DNA of 64,000 nucleotides from Scolanthus callimorphus (Eukaryota; Cnidaria; Anthozoa; Actiniaria; Edwardsiidae): NCBI GenBank assembly GCA_033964015.1, contig JAWWUD010000101.1, positions 1 to 64,000 of the forward strand, read 5' to 3'. Shown piece by piece: positions 1 to 10,756 of this stretch (position 1 is its first letter; each line of letters starts with the position of its first letter). The notes under the pieces were generated by a model. It saw only the letters and a program-made list of their open reading frames with translations, ran no database searches and was not told where the DNA came from. The position numbers and the translations under genes were made by a program.

Positions 1-545
1 AATTTAGACGTGTGCTGGTTACTGAAGATGGTTGGAGAATAATTATTTTCAGGGGATGGATCTAAGAATTTTAGAAAAGGAGACGGATATTGAAAATATA
101 GGACTTGCCAAAAAGGGGGGCTTCCCCTTCGCCCTCACCCCCCCTGAATCCGCCCCTCTGAATTCGAAGGAAAAATATTTTCTATGGCCAAGAGTTAGTC
201 AATCAATTAATCAATTTATTTGCATTCCATATACATGAACGGGTATTCCAATTAAACATTGATCGTCAAAAGTGTGTCAGCGATTTTGGATATTTTGATT
301 TCTCATTTATTTACTGTTCAAAAGCTCATCAAATTAATGAACCTTCAACTTTGGAATTTATTATTAATTTTATTATAAAAAATCGCCGACACTCTTTAGT
401 TTTTAATGTGTTGATGATTGATTTGAGACAGAATTCAAGCAAATGCGCGCCGTTTTTCGAGTAGTCACGGGAACTGTTTTATTGTTAATTCACGTATCTC
501 TTAAGTAATCATTCTGTTGCCGTATCTCTTCTTGCAGAATCAAAT

Positions 546-1923
546 ATGGACAAGACAGTGCTTATCCTGCTATTATGCCTCGTCCCAGTCGAGCTTGGTT
601 ATGTTCAAAGTCATCGATACTCTCGTCTTGGTCTTCCACGGGCAAAGTGCTACACGTGTTTCAAAAGCTGCATGTTCCGCTCTTCCGAAACTTGCAAGTA
701 CATCTGTTTAAGGTGTGACTCTATTTTCTTCTGAAGAATTGGTTCCTTGACGGTTTTTTTTTTGCACGTTCTTTGTTTTGTTACTACAATTTACTTAATT
801 TACTACATATAAAAATCTGCAGCGAATGTAATACGGACCCCCACCACAGCTCGCAATAATTGTAGTCGTCAGTTTTATTCTTTCAAGTGGCATCCAGGCA
901 GTTTGTTCATTCCAGTAATAAGCGCGCGCGCACCTTGCAGTTTGACATGGACGAGGAGCCAGCGCTGATTTTCCGGCGCAGAACATGGGTGTGAGAATCT
1001 ATTTACATAATCCCACAACTACCACCATGCTGCGCACGCGTTGTTTACACTTAGTTCGCCAAATGCCCCTCATTTACCGAAATGTGGAGCGTGAAAATGC
1101 GGTGAATGAGAAGATGTATGATAAGATAATGTGGTGGTTGTATTGGATTTTGTGATACCAAAGGGCACACCAAACGTAACATATTGAATGTAAAGCCTTT
1201 GGTAATCAGCCACTGTTCTCGTATCGTTACAGGAGTTCATTACTAGGAGCGACGATCTTTCACACTAGGACTGCCCGCCAATACTTTTGATCGTGTGCTA
1301 TTTTAGCATCAATATTTTTTTCTATTCAACAAAATCTTAAAATTGCTAAATTGCTCTCATGAGCTCCATTAGAAAGACAATGAAGAGCTTTTTTCGAAAT
1401 AGATTAATTTCAGTCTACACACAGAAAAAATCTCCCCATTAGATTAGAAGGGTACTTGATTAGAAGTTCCTTACTAAATCCATTGCGCAAGGAACTCAGT
1501 AGAAATGAGATTCTTTCAATACCACTTACTCTACTGTGCTGGTAGCAAACCTAGTAGCAGATGATTGTGACTAATTTTTCCAGGCCTCTAATCTCGCGAT
1601 TCTCATTCGAGGGATCTTGCAACAGGCGTCGTTCAATTTCGCGGAATTGAGTAAAGTAATCACTAAATATTTCGGATAAAGGGCCTGGATCGAGATTTTT
1701 AAAAACCACAGGTATCCCACGCGGATTATTAAAAACGACAGCACTTTCTTAACAATGCCCCTCCTTTCAATGTAAACCCTAAACACGTTATGAAGTCTCT
1801 TGTTCTAATAATTGATGGCTCTTTATTGCTAGGTTAATGCACGACAGACGAAGAATCCCGGAATGCCTTGACATGTGTCACCTGCCACAGCTAGAAAAAT
1901 GCATGCAGACCAGAACATGCTAA
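546..1923 (+). CDS. Small secreted cysteine-rich peptide, two coding exons
   Basis: Coding exons are 546-712 and 1833-1923, giving 85 residues plus stop. The first coding exon lies behind a good acceptor (pyrimidine tract then TTGCAG at 532-537), so a 5' UTR intron is likely. Exon 1 ends AAG/GTGTGA in phase 2, and exon 2 opens after GCTAG with one base that completes the codon and stays open to TAA. Residues 1-20 form a hydrophobic signal peptide (start MDKTVLILLL). The mature part is basic and holds nine cysteines. The spacing C-x3-C-x7-C occurs once in each exon, which suggests internal duplication or a two-helix disulfide fold. I do not recognise the family. A secreted defence peptide, venom-type peptide or hormone are all possible; toxicity is not shown. 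The matching splice phase is the main support. Confidence 0.6.
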
Positions 1924-2637
1924 AGCTATCTCCTCATGGCAGCTACAAGGTGTAATTCTGCTGATAATAACTGTGTTTCTCTCTATAATGGCAATCAAAT
2001 GCCGTTAAATACGTTTGGTAATGTCGTAAACGAAACCAGAGGTTTTCTTAGAGGACACCGTTAGTAAAGGTACTTGATAACGAAAGAGGAAGAAGAAGTC
2101 TATTGAGATTTTGTACGGTGAATAAGCATATTATGATAGGAATAATGACTGTTAATATTCAATTTGAGTTTTAATGCTGAGCTCTTTCAGAGAGAGCGAG
2201 AAAAGGAATATTCGTGAGTAGGAGTATACAAATGAACCCCCTTTCCCCCTACTTTGAAAAGATTTTGGTCCCGGCATAGCCGAAAAGGGACCTTATACGG
2301 TATTTTGCCAGTACTCTGTTATGAAGAATTTTGATCTTCTTTATGTATCTAAACACTGGGCATATCGATGATCCAATTTTCGCACGGCAAAGTGGAGAGA
2401 TTTTGCAGTTTATTTAGCTCGCTATTGCAATATATCATTAAAGGTTAAACGAAAGTATGTGAATTTTTGTTATGTGAATGTTACCATATTCCAGCATTTT
2501 CAGGAAAAAAAAATATTATACAGCAAACGTAACCAACAAGTATATTGATCTTATTAAGAGTATATTTATATAAAAAAGTTCTAGAAAATCATGGGCGAAT
2601 GTCCTTTGTCGAAGAGTGCTCAACACGTGGGAGCTAA
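1924..2637. other. Gene-free spacer
   Basis: No coding exon or structured repeat is recognised here. It is AT-rich and would hold the 3' UTR of the secreted peptide. No AATAAA was found close after the stop codon. Confidence 0.4.
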
Positions 2638-4074
2638 TTAAGTAATAATAGTACGGTAAAGACAACTCAACGTTTCATCTTCACGTTACGTTTACTACAG
2701 GCCTGTTTCGAGAGGCAGCTCATGCCTTCTCTCATCAGGTATACGTGTGTGAGAAATACAAGATAGCTGCCGGACTAAGTTGAACTAGGTGTTGCCTAAG
2801 GTAAACTTGCGCGCATGGCGGCATGCGGACGCGAGCTCGTTACGCTTGTTTAACGAACCCATGTGCGGTTTACATATAATGAAATACTTCTCGGTTAGGC
2901 AAAGATTACATCTTTTGTTTGTATTTGAGTATGGGTTAGCGCGAGCTAGTACCTTCCAGGAAATACTGTATTGATGTTGGTGTCCTTGAGGGACCAGATG
3001 TACTTACTAAGCTCGGTGAATTGCGCTTCGCGCTGTGCTCAAAAGACGCCGTGTGGTTATTGAAGCGAGTTTTGAATTCGTTAGCGGTGAGGCCTATGTA
3101 TGTTTCCTTGTCCCTCGGGCTTTCTACTGTTGCCTGGTAAATGACGTTACTGGTTAGGCACGCGCCGTCGAGCGGGCATTTAGCTTTCTTCCTACAGTTG
3201 CAGGTTTTCTAGGCGTTTGCGGCTTAGGCTTCAGGATGGATTTGTTGTGCGCGCTAATTCTGGCGGCTAAATTGGGCATACATGAATAGCTTAGCTTTAA
3301 GGTGTTTTTGTTGAAAATTTTTGCCAGCGGGTGGTTCGGCCTAAAACAGTTCTTAACTATATTAAGAAACTGCTGCCTATATTAGTGTTCACTTGGTTGT
3401 TAAACGGCGGGTTGTACCATGTAACGTTCCTGCGCCGCCCCTGTCCAGTCCCCCTCGGTTTGGAGCCGGGTTGAATGACAGCTGGTGTTGGTACCCACTT
3501 TCGTCCAAGGCACGCTGGTATTGTGGTACAGCCTGGTCAAAGCGTTCTTGCGAGGATGAGATTTCGCTGAGTCTCCTGTTCACGCCGAGCGGGATGTTTC
3601 TTAATATGCTGGGTGGGTGATTGCTTTCGCTGTGCACATATCGGGGCGTGTTGTTGGGTTTACTATAGGGCTCGTAGGATCCCTTATTCAGATTAAGCGT
3701 CACGTCCAAGAAATTTACAACCTTCTTGTTAGCTTCGATCTTACATCTTATTTCCTGGAAGGTACTAGCTCGCGCTAACCCATACTCAAATACAAACAAA
3801 AGATGTAATCTTTGCCTAACCGAGAAGTATTTCATTATATGTAAACCGCACATGGGTTCGTTAAACAAGCGTAACAAGCTCGCGCCCGCATGCGCCATGC
3901 GCGCAAGTTTACCTTAGGCAACACCTAGTTCAACTTAGTCCGGCAGCTATCTTGTATTTCTCACACACGTATACCTGATGAGAGAGGGCATGAGCTGCCC
4001 TCTCGAAACAGGCCTGTAGTAAACGTACGTGAAGATGAAACGTTGAGTTGTCTTTACCGTACTATTATTACTTA
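2638..4074 (-). mobile_element. Penelope-like element remnant flanked by ~330-base inverted arms
   Basis: A left arm (2638-2965) and a right arm (3749-4074) are near-identical inverted copies. The 770 bases between them carry the 3' end of a Penelope-like retroelement on the - strand. The arms break sharply at the same point (TTCCAGGAAATA), and on the right that point is fused in frame to reverse-transcriptase sequence. Penelope-like elements are known for inverted or partial terminal repeats; here the arms are as long as the retained coding part. The arms share only small differences, so the arrangement looks fairly young. Confidence 0.75.
2970..3745 (-). pseudogene. Penelope-like polyprotein fragment: RT C-terminus, linker, GIY-YIG endonuclease
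   Basis: Read on the - strand, 3745-3390 gives the end of a Penelope-like reverse transcriptase, with KVVNFLDVTLNL followed by YVHSESNHPPSILRNIP and NRRLSEISSS. From 3420 to 3200 another frame gives the usual linker (FLNIVKNCFRPNHPLAKIF, then LSYSCMPNLAARISAHNKS). From 3200 to about 3010 comes a Cys-rich CNCRKKAKCPLDGACL segment and a GIY-YIG nuclease core, ETYIGLTANEFKTRFNNH. The order RT, linker, zinc-binding segment, GIY-YIG is that of Penelope-like elements with the endonuclease. At least two frameshifts and the absence of all upstream RT motifs make it non-functional. Confidence 0.85.
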
Positions 4075-4689
4075 AAAAAAGTTCTATGTTTTTTTAATAA
4101 AAACAATAACAGTTCAGTATTGTTTAATGATTGCTTGTAGGCACTTTTTCTGTGCTTAACCAGGTAGCAGTTGTTTTGGTTGCCTGCTTTTGGCCTTAGT
4201 CGGCGCATCTCTAGCAGCTTAAAGGCCCATCACCAACCGGGAGCCTTTGCGTCCCGTTTTCTTTTGTTTTCAAATTGATCTATTGTTTTTCGGGTGCTCT
4301 GATTGGCTGAGTCTGCGAAGGCTTTCGGTTGGTGATGTGCGGGAGGTAATAAATGCTAGTCATTAAGAATGGATAGTCGGTCGAAACTACTGGCTTCAGT
4401 TAATCTACCCACCAAGAAGAGACTGCGATCCAACCTCTACTTTGGACTAAAACTTTCGCATTGTTTTCGCGTCCTACTTCATAAATATGTAGGGTCAGAT
4501 TATATATGCAAACGTCGGGTGTGAGCATTAAATTGACGATCAAGGGAAAAACTTTGACGGACTTCTAGCCAAAAGTACAGACCATTCACAATCTACAATG
4601 GAAGGTATGAGTTACTCGTGTCCGCACTGAATTTCTTTACGACAACACACACGAATTCATATTCTAAACACCCACCCATCTTAAGGAAT

Positions 4690-4765
4690 GAACAATATTT
4701 AGCGTGCGTCCATCCACTTCTGGATGCATGCGGATAGTTGGGAGAGCGCGAAGGTAGCTGATTTA
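4690..4765. repeat. Dispersed repeat, second copy at 36785
   Basis: The segment with CAATATTTAGC, TGCGTCCATCCACTTC and TTGGGAGAGC recurs at 36783-36838 in the same orientation with few differences. It is probably the end of an unidentified mobile element. Confidence 0.5.
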
Positions 4766-4972
4766 CACGCGACGATTTTCGGGCTAATTGTCGGACGGTG
4801 CATTCACACGCTGCGATTTGTTCGGCCTCTTCTTTGATCTGCGAAATGAAGAATCGAACCGACAACAAAAATCGCATCAGAATCGCATCAGATTTTTAGT
4901 AGTCGGGTCGACACCGAATGAACGTAAACAAAATCAGCCCCGACAAATCGGCGCGTGTAATCAGCCTTAAGA

Positions 4973-5370
4973 GCATTCTCTTACCAGAGCTCCCCGGCAC
5001 GTCTCCTCGCGGGGAGGCTCTGGTGACAGCCACTGACGCATGCGCGAGATTTTATACAGAGCCGTTGAGAGAAAGATCCATTCTCGTACCCAGAGCTCCC
5101 CAGCTCGTTCTCACCTCGCAGGGGAGGCTCTGGTGACATCCATTTGAGGACCTTTGCTGATTGGCTGGTTTTGAACGTTGGTGCATGCGCAGAAAGATCT
5201 TTCTCTCAACGGCTCTGTATAAAATCTCGCGCATGCGTCAGTGGCTGTCACCAGAGCCTCCCCCGCGAGGATACGAGCCGGGGAGCTCTGGGTAAGAGAA
5301 TGGAGAAAGATCATTCTGCGCATGCACCAACGTTCAAAACCAGCCAATCAGCAAAGGTCCTCAAATGGTA
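4973..5370. repeat. Nested foldback element
   Basis: Two interleaved inverted repeats. Arm 4973-5080 (TCTTACCAGAGCTCCCCGGC onward, through CATGCGCGAGATTTTATAC) pairs with 5198-5303. A second arm, 5139-5192 (CCATTTGAGGACCTTTGCTG), pairs with 5317-5368. The block AGAGCTCCCC..GGGGAGGCTCTGGTGAC also occurs twice in direct orientation (4987 and 5092). No coding capacity was seen. Confidence 0.75.
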
Positions 5371-7141
5371 CGAGAATGGCCTTAAGAGATGCTTGAGGCG
5401 CAGCCAAGAAAATGAAATTGAAAACATTGCATTTGCACTCACCAGCGAAGAACGCCTGTGTTTTTGAAAGCGAGAATCCATTTATTCCTGAGACTGAGAT
5501 CCATCTTTCTATATAACAAATCGAACGACCGGCAAACGTCACCATCTTTAAAATTACCCACATGCCCCAGAAACGAGCTACACAGCTTTCCCGGTCCATT
5601 TGAATTTCAAGAGAAAACAATGTCCTTTGTACTGGTTGGTGTATATCGTTAGCTTGTAATTAATACTTTTCACGCTCAGGTGGCATATTGGCTACACCGA
5701 TAACTCGGATCAATGGTCGTGAGGGCCCTGCATGTAATGTATTTCTAGTTTAATTAAATGAATTGAAATTAGTTTTACGAGAATTTTAGAATAAACAAGG
5801 GAAAAGGGCAAACGAAAGCTTCCAATGGCAAACAGCTAGATGTACACAATATAAAAAAACACAAACAACAACACAAATATTTCCGTAAAAATAATTTACA
5901 AAACTGCATAAATTGAAGCAATAGAGGAATTTTTCCGTGTTTACATAGCCTAATCTAAACACGAGAGAGTGGGAGAATTCGAGACAGCTTATGCAAACCC
6001 GAGACGAAATCGAGAATTCTCCCAACCACCCGAATGTAAACACGGCTATAAAGAAGTTCTCTGTTGCTTTTATTGAAGTAGAGCCACTAAAATGACGTGA
6101 GCACGAACCATCTCTATATGAACCATCCATTTCTGGTTTTATATATATGTTATAAAACTGCATATTCCCAGAAAACTTATAGATAAATTCATTGCCAAAC
6201 GAGTGAATTCCAAGGTATCCTTTTCCCATAGCCATAAACATAACTCACCAGGACGCCAAAAAAGGTGCAAAGAATCGGATTGTCTGTGCCTATATCTTCA
6301 AAACGCTGCATTTTACGCTTCATGTCACTCGTTTCGCTCGCTCGCCAATCAGCTCGCAGCTGATACTTAGCGAAAAGATTCTGATATCCGCTCTCTACCG
6401 TACCTTGACAAGAGTCTACGCCCCTCGCCTGAGTCCCGCACACAATGGAATGGTGCTTCCGTCTTCCATACACACGCTGGCACTCTTGGTCTGACACTAG
6501 TGGGACGTGGGCCTACGAAAACGTATTTCGTATTTTAAAGAGTCCGTTTCACGTCAATAATGCACTGCTTCACTGCCATTTTCGACATCTGGGACTCGAC
6601 AAAAAGTGTTCTGGTTAGAGAATTTTACTGTACAAGCGCAAGAATACTCGTATAGTATAATTCATTCGCATTAAGTCAGAATTTCTGATGCAATGATTCA
6701 TGTGAACAAAACGAAGCAGTGCATTATCGGTAGGGTGAGACGGGGCCCTTAACGTATTTCGTAACGGTGTTTACATCTTGTTGCCACCCAATTCGGGTCA
6801 TGTGATGATTCCTTTGGGTGGATACTTTTGTTAGTTCTGCACATGTGCTCGTGCAATCGGTCATTTTGTCTATTGCGCAGAATATCATCGAATACTTAGC
6901 CGACTTAGTTGGCTAAATCAGACGACATTCTGCAAAAATCGAGCAGGATAATGGTTTAATTATTCAGCTCATCGATAGCGCAAAACATCCCAGAAATAAG
7001 TTACTTTTGCGTATTAAATACGAGCTCAACACATCATATTCCCTCAGACGACGGATATCGAAGGATATATGTCATGTACAGAAGACATCTATTGGCGTTC
7101 CTATGACCATATTTGGGCAGTGCATCGATGTGCTGAATAAT

Positions 7142-7195
7142 AACGCAAAATATTGACGGCTCACAAAAACACAGAGTGGCTGGGTGAATCGCCTC
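7142..7195 (+). repeat. Short fragment of the 18-kb/46-kb foldback family
   Basis: CAAAATATTGACGGCTCAC followed by AACACAGAGTGG and GGGTGAATCGC matches the right ends of the elements near 18770 and 47630. Confidence 0.6.
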
Positions 7196-7445
7196 CACTA
7201 CGTTGAACTTCGCATTTTAACATTGTCATCATAGCTGGCTATTTCCTAACACTATCTCCAGCAACAACTGCTTTGTTCAAAGCCAGTACGGTCCAGCTGA
7301 TTTAGAAACTGCCTAAACAAATGACACGACGATTCTAGCTTCAATCAAGATACTTTTGTAATCCGGAGATTACATCTTTTCGACATTGTTTATTTTAAGA
7401 GCACATTAACCAATGGGAGGGGGGGGAGGGGCATTTGTGACCAGG

Positions 7446-8028
7446 GGGCCGTTTCTCAAAACTCCCGGTAACTTATCGGACCCGTAAACCTACCCGTTAA
7501 CACCTCCCGATATATTTTGACTGTTTCTCAAAACTCCCGTTATTTTCGAAATCGTAAAAGCTCCCGTTAAATCAGCCGATTTTTTACGGGAGCTCTTGAC
7601 CTCCGTTAATTACCGGGAAGCATTTTGAAGTCTTAAAATAAGTCGAAAATAGATTTGTTTTCCTGAAATTTTTCACTCTAGGTAAAGCTTAGTTATTCAA
7701 CTAGACTCTGCCAAGTTAAAATTACCGAAAACTTACTCTTTTTCCATCAAAACTAACCATTTTCTGGCCTGTCTCGTTTTGCCTCGAAAGTTCTCGCTTC
7801 GCAGTGCCATGGTTTCCCGTAAACTTACCGGGATTGTTTTTCCCGCCATTCCGATAAACTGGGAGAGTTTTAGCCAATCAGATGCAACCATCTTGCTTCT
7901 CAATAACTATCGGGAGGTTACCGGGAGCTTTGAGAAACGCTCGCTCGTACCCGATAAACTTCCCCGGAAACTCTCCCGATAAGTTTTACGGGCCCGTTAA
8001 TTACCGGGCGTTTTGAGAAACGGGCCCC
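7446..8028. mobile_element. MITE of ~580 bases inside a protease intron
   Basis: Terminal inverted repeats of roughly 35 bases open with GGGGCCGTTTCTCAAAACTC and close with its near-complement GTTTTGAGAAACGGGCCCC. The interior repeats the theme ACTCCCGTTA and CCGTTAATTACCGGGA many times on both strands. No transposase is encoded. It sits in the intron between protease exons 8175 and 6512, in the side facing the Asp exon. Confidence 0.8.
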
Positions 8029-8903
8029 AGGGCTGGTACTGTGGCCTATCCCGAAACCTGATTGTTTCAAGTTATGGATTTTGGAAACAGCTCAGATTTC
8101 CTAGAATTACCCCTCAGATTGCCGTACTTAGCAGCAATGTAATTTAGGGTAGATCTGCTGACTCGTTTACTAACCTGCATAAGTACATCAGGTGATGACC
8201 CTTCATGCTTCAGTCTTCCCCATCCGCTAATCCAGCATCTAGTACCTGGTTGCAATGGTTTGCGCCCTGAGATCCGGCAAGCATGCCAGGTTGGTGAATT
8301 TGCCCATTATGGCTGGTCTGTCTAGGCGAAGAAGGGCTATGTCGTTAGCGTACTGGACTGGGCGATGGTAGTATTGATGCATGTGTATCCTGCTCACGCA
8401 AAGTCTTGCTCTCCGCCAATCTTCCGGAAACGGTAATGAGCTCCCGTTCTGTTAGCAAGGTAAAATAGACAAAATAGCTACGATTATGAACGCATTTACT
8501 CGTTCAATCGAACATTGAACGTAACCTGTCGCGACATAAAAAGACAACAACTGCCTCCAGCACTTGACAGAACTAAACCTACCTGACAGCAAGATCCCTT
8601 GTCCCTACGCCCGCAACACAATGTGACGCGGTGAGTACCCATTGAGGGTGGATTAAAGTTCCGCCACAGAACGGACCTCCATTTGGGCTGCGAAGCATAA
8701 CTTGCCAGGGCCACGCCCCTCTCTGGGCCTGCGTTCCTCCTACTATACGAGTGAAGTACTTGTTACCACACCCATCTATGATAAAAAACAATTCTCGTCA
8801 GTATAAGTTTACAAATAGAAGATGTTTAAGAAGACGGCGAGTCGTCCAGGTTTAGGTGTGATAGTACAAATGGCTGCGAATCGAGACAAGCTCGGTTCAT
8901 TAA

Positions 8904-9124
8904 AGAGCCTGTGTCAGCTGCCGTTTTCACAGCAGCAACATACCAAGTCGGAGAAAGCATCCATTTCCATCAGCTGATTTAGAGTATATAGAGCAATGTT
9001 CTCGATTGAATTTGATAAACGACATCTGAAACTTTGTTTTAGATTTATTTAGAGATTTCTACACACAATTCGTCTTCTAATATCGAACGAAAACAATAAT
9101 AAAGGAGTGGCTGACACAGGCTCT
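8904..9124. mobile_element. MITE flanked by TTAA
   Basis: A 221-base element begins AGAGCCTGTGTCAGC and ends with the exact complement GCTGACACAGGCTCT. Both sides carry TTAA (8900-8903 and 9125-9128), which fits a four-base target duplication of the piggyBac type. No coding sequence. It lies in the protease gene's first intron. Confidence 0.75.
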
Positions 9125-9248
9125 TTAAAGGAAACTTATTTTACCTGGATGAGAACGTGGCCTTATTTTGTGCGTGGTTGTGCTTTGATGCAATACTGCG
9201 ACTTGTATGTTTACTAGGAGAAGGGGCGGGCGTAGAAGAAGGATGTAT

Positions 9249-9394
9249 GTGAACTAACACATAACCTCGTTCTATTACCACACGGAAAGTCTTCAAAAAT
9301 CTATCCATGGAACACGCATGGGAAGTGTTCGGAAATGGATGGATTTCTGCAGAAATTCCGTGTGGTAATAGAACGAGGCTATGTAATAGTTCAC
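9249..9394. repeat. Foldback element
   Basis: Left arm GTGAACTAACACATAACCTC..TTACCACACGGAA pairs with TTCCGTGTGGTAA..GAGGCTATGTAATAGTTCAC. The total is 146 bases with a loop of about 65. Confidence 0.75.
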
Positions 9395-9679
9395 TACACC
9401 CTCCCTCTACGCCTGGGGAAGTTTCCTTCCTATTTAATAGTAACTATATGATCATGAGATTCACAATAAAAGGGAGTTTCCCGCCGTCATGCGTCGTATT
9501 TGCAGAGCACATTCGGACACGTTAGAATTCTACGAATTTCAAGCGAAACGAAGTTGGCCACGAGTCATCAAGAAAAAGAAATTCGAAGGTTTCTTTTATC
9601 AAAAACAGAACATGAGATTTTAGGATCTTACCAGTGAGACTGAAAATTGCAAAGAGACCAACAGCAAGAGTTTTAACAT

Positions 9680-10310
9680 CTTGAACGAGTCGGTATCGAA
9701 ATGCGCGGGGGAACCTGATATGCTGTCTTTATAGGAACTATTGTTTGATCAGGGCACATTCAGGTGCTAAGCTGTACATGCCTCTTGAACTTTATTCAAT
9801 ATTGCAAGATTTCATAAGCAAAAATATCAATCAAAAGTTCATATTAGGGTTTGTATTTTAGGGGCCGCTTTTTGTGTATTCTTTGCATGTTTGTTTCGAA
9901 ACGTTCAATCGTTGTGCTGAAACTACAACAAGACCTACTAGCTTTGAGTTCCTTTTATTCTTTTTCTTTTCGTTTTCCTTTGACAATATGCTGCATTTTA
10001 ATCTTGATTTATTTCCGCTTTATGCTGTATGCTATTTTTCAGTGTTCACGATATCCTGCAAGATCATTTTATCATGCTTCATTTTAAAAAGCTATATTCA
10101 GGCGATAGGAGGATGTCAGACTCAATAAGGTGTTATTGAACTGTTTGCACACAGAAGGCTTATATCTCAGTATTTACACATAAGCATATGAGCAGCTTTA
10201 GTACAAAAGACAGCCATGCATATAAGCCACTTTGTGCTAAACCTGCTTATACAGTTCTGTTCAAATACGGACAGTCTGTCGTACAACTTTATTTTGAAAA
10301 CTCTCCCTGT
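9680..10310. other. Upstream region of the protease gene, nothing recognised
   Basis: AT-rich sequence that would contain the promoter of the - strand protease gene. No clear TATA box could be fixed by eye and no ORF looks coding. Confidence 0.3.
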
Positions 10311-10313
10311 CCT

Positions 10314-10355
10314 AGCCTGCGAAAGCCGACACCACTGCGTCGGCTTTCGCAGGCT
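10314..10355. repeat. Perfect 17-base hairpin
   Basis: AGCCTGCGAAAGCCGAC, an 8-base loop, then its exact complement GTCGGCTTTCGCAGGCT. No T-tract or gene suggests a specific role. Confidence 0.8.
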
Positions 10356-10756
10356 ATCCCTGTCCCGGAGCGCAACATCCTGCTTTCCTTTTCCTCTGTA
10401 TTCTATTGCTTCCTGCAATCTTGTGGCTTGAGTTGTAAAGCGAGTACAATTAAAGGGGATAAGATTCATGTGGAAAACAGGGGAGACTTCGCACAAAATA
10501 TAGAAGCTAATAGACGGGATCGCGCTTCCGCGTGCATCATGGGTAATCAGGGCAAGATGGCAGATAAAATCCAGGTGCGGGTTGTTCAAAGGTGGATTAA
10601 TTTAAACCAGGTTAAGTTATGAACAAACCATCGAGTTGGCATGGTAATTAATCCTGGATTAGTGCTAAACCACTTTCGAGCAACTGGACCCAGAATGAAA
10701 GCTGAAAGTCATCACTTTTTGAAGCTATTTGCAGTATGCAAATTGCTTCTTAGTCG

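Larger units (their letters stand above)
6404..9679 (-). pseudogene. Trypsin-family (S1) secreted serine protease, frameshifted and lacking its Ser exon
   Basis: Exons on the - strand: 9679-9632 (candidate signal peptide, starts MLKLLLLVSLQF, donor CTG/GTAAGA); 8775-8583 ([16 protein letters not shown] and [18 protein letters not shown], the activation site and catalytic His); 8448-8175 (HMHQYYHRP, YANDIALLRL with catalytic Asp, CWISGWGRL); 6512-6404 (LVSDQECQRVYG, then GVDSCQG just before GDSGGP). Donors and acceptors are canonical and phases agree from exon 2 to exon 4. Within the Asp exon the frame is lost near 8400 and regained near 8270. The exon with the catalytic Ser was not found below 6404, although one further exon is expected by phase. 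The first exon's phase does not fit exon 2, so an exon may be missing. The family cleaves proteins outside the cell; substrate unknown. It may be a pseudogene or carry sequencing errors. Confidence 0.75.

Noticed and set aside
120..150. A - strand GCGGATTCAGGGGGG resembling the protease GDSGGP codons
   Set aside because: It reads Ala and Val at positions that must be Gly and Pro, lacks flanking conserved residues and sits in a low-complexity G/C run.
5348..5620. 90-codon - strand ORF
   Set aside because: Part of it runs through the foldback at 4973-5370 and no protein family is recognised.
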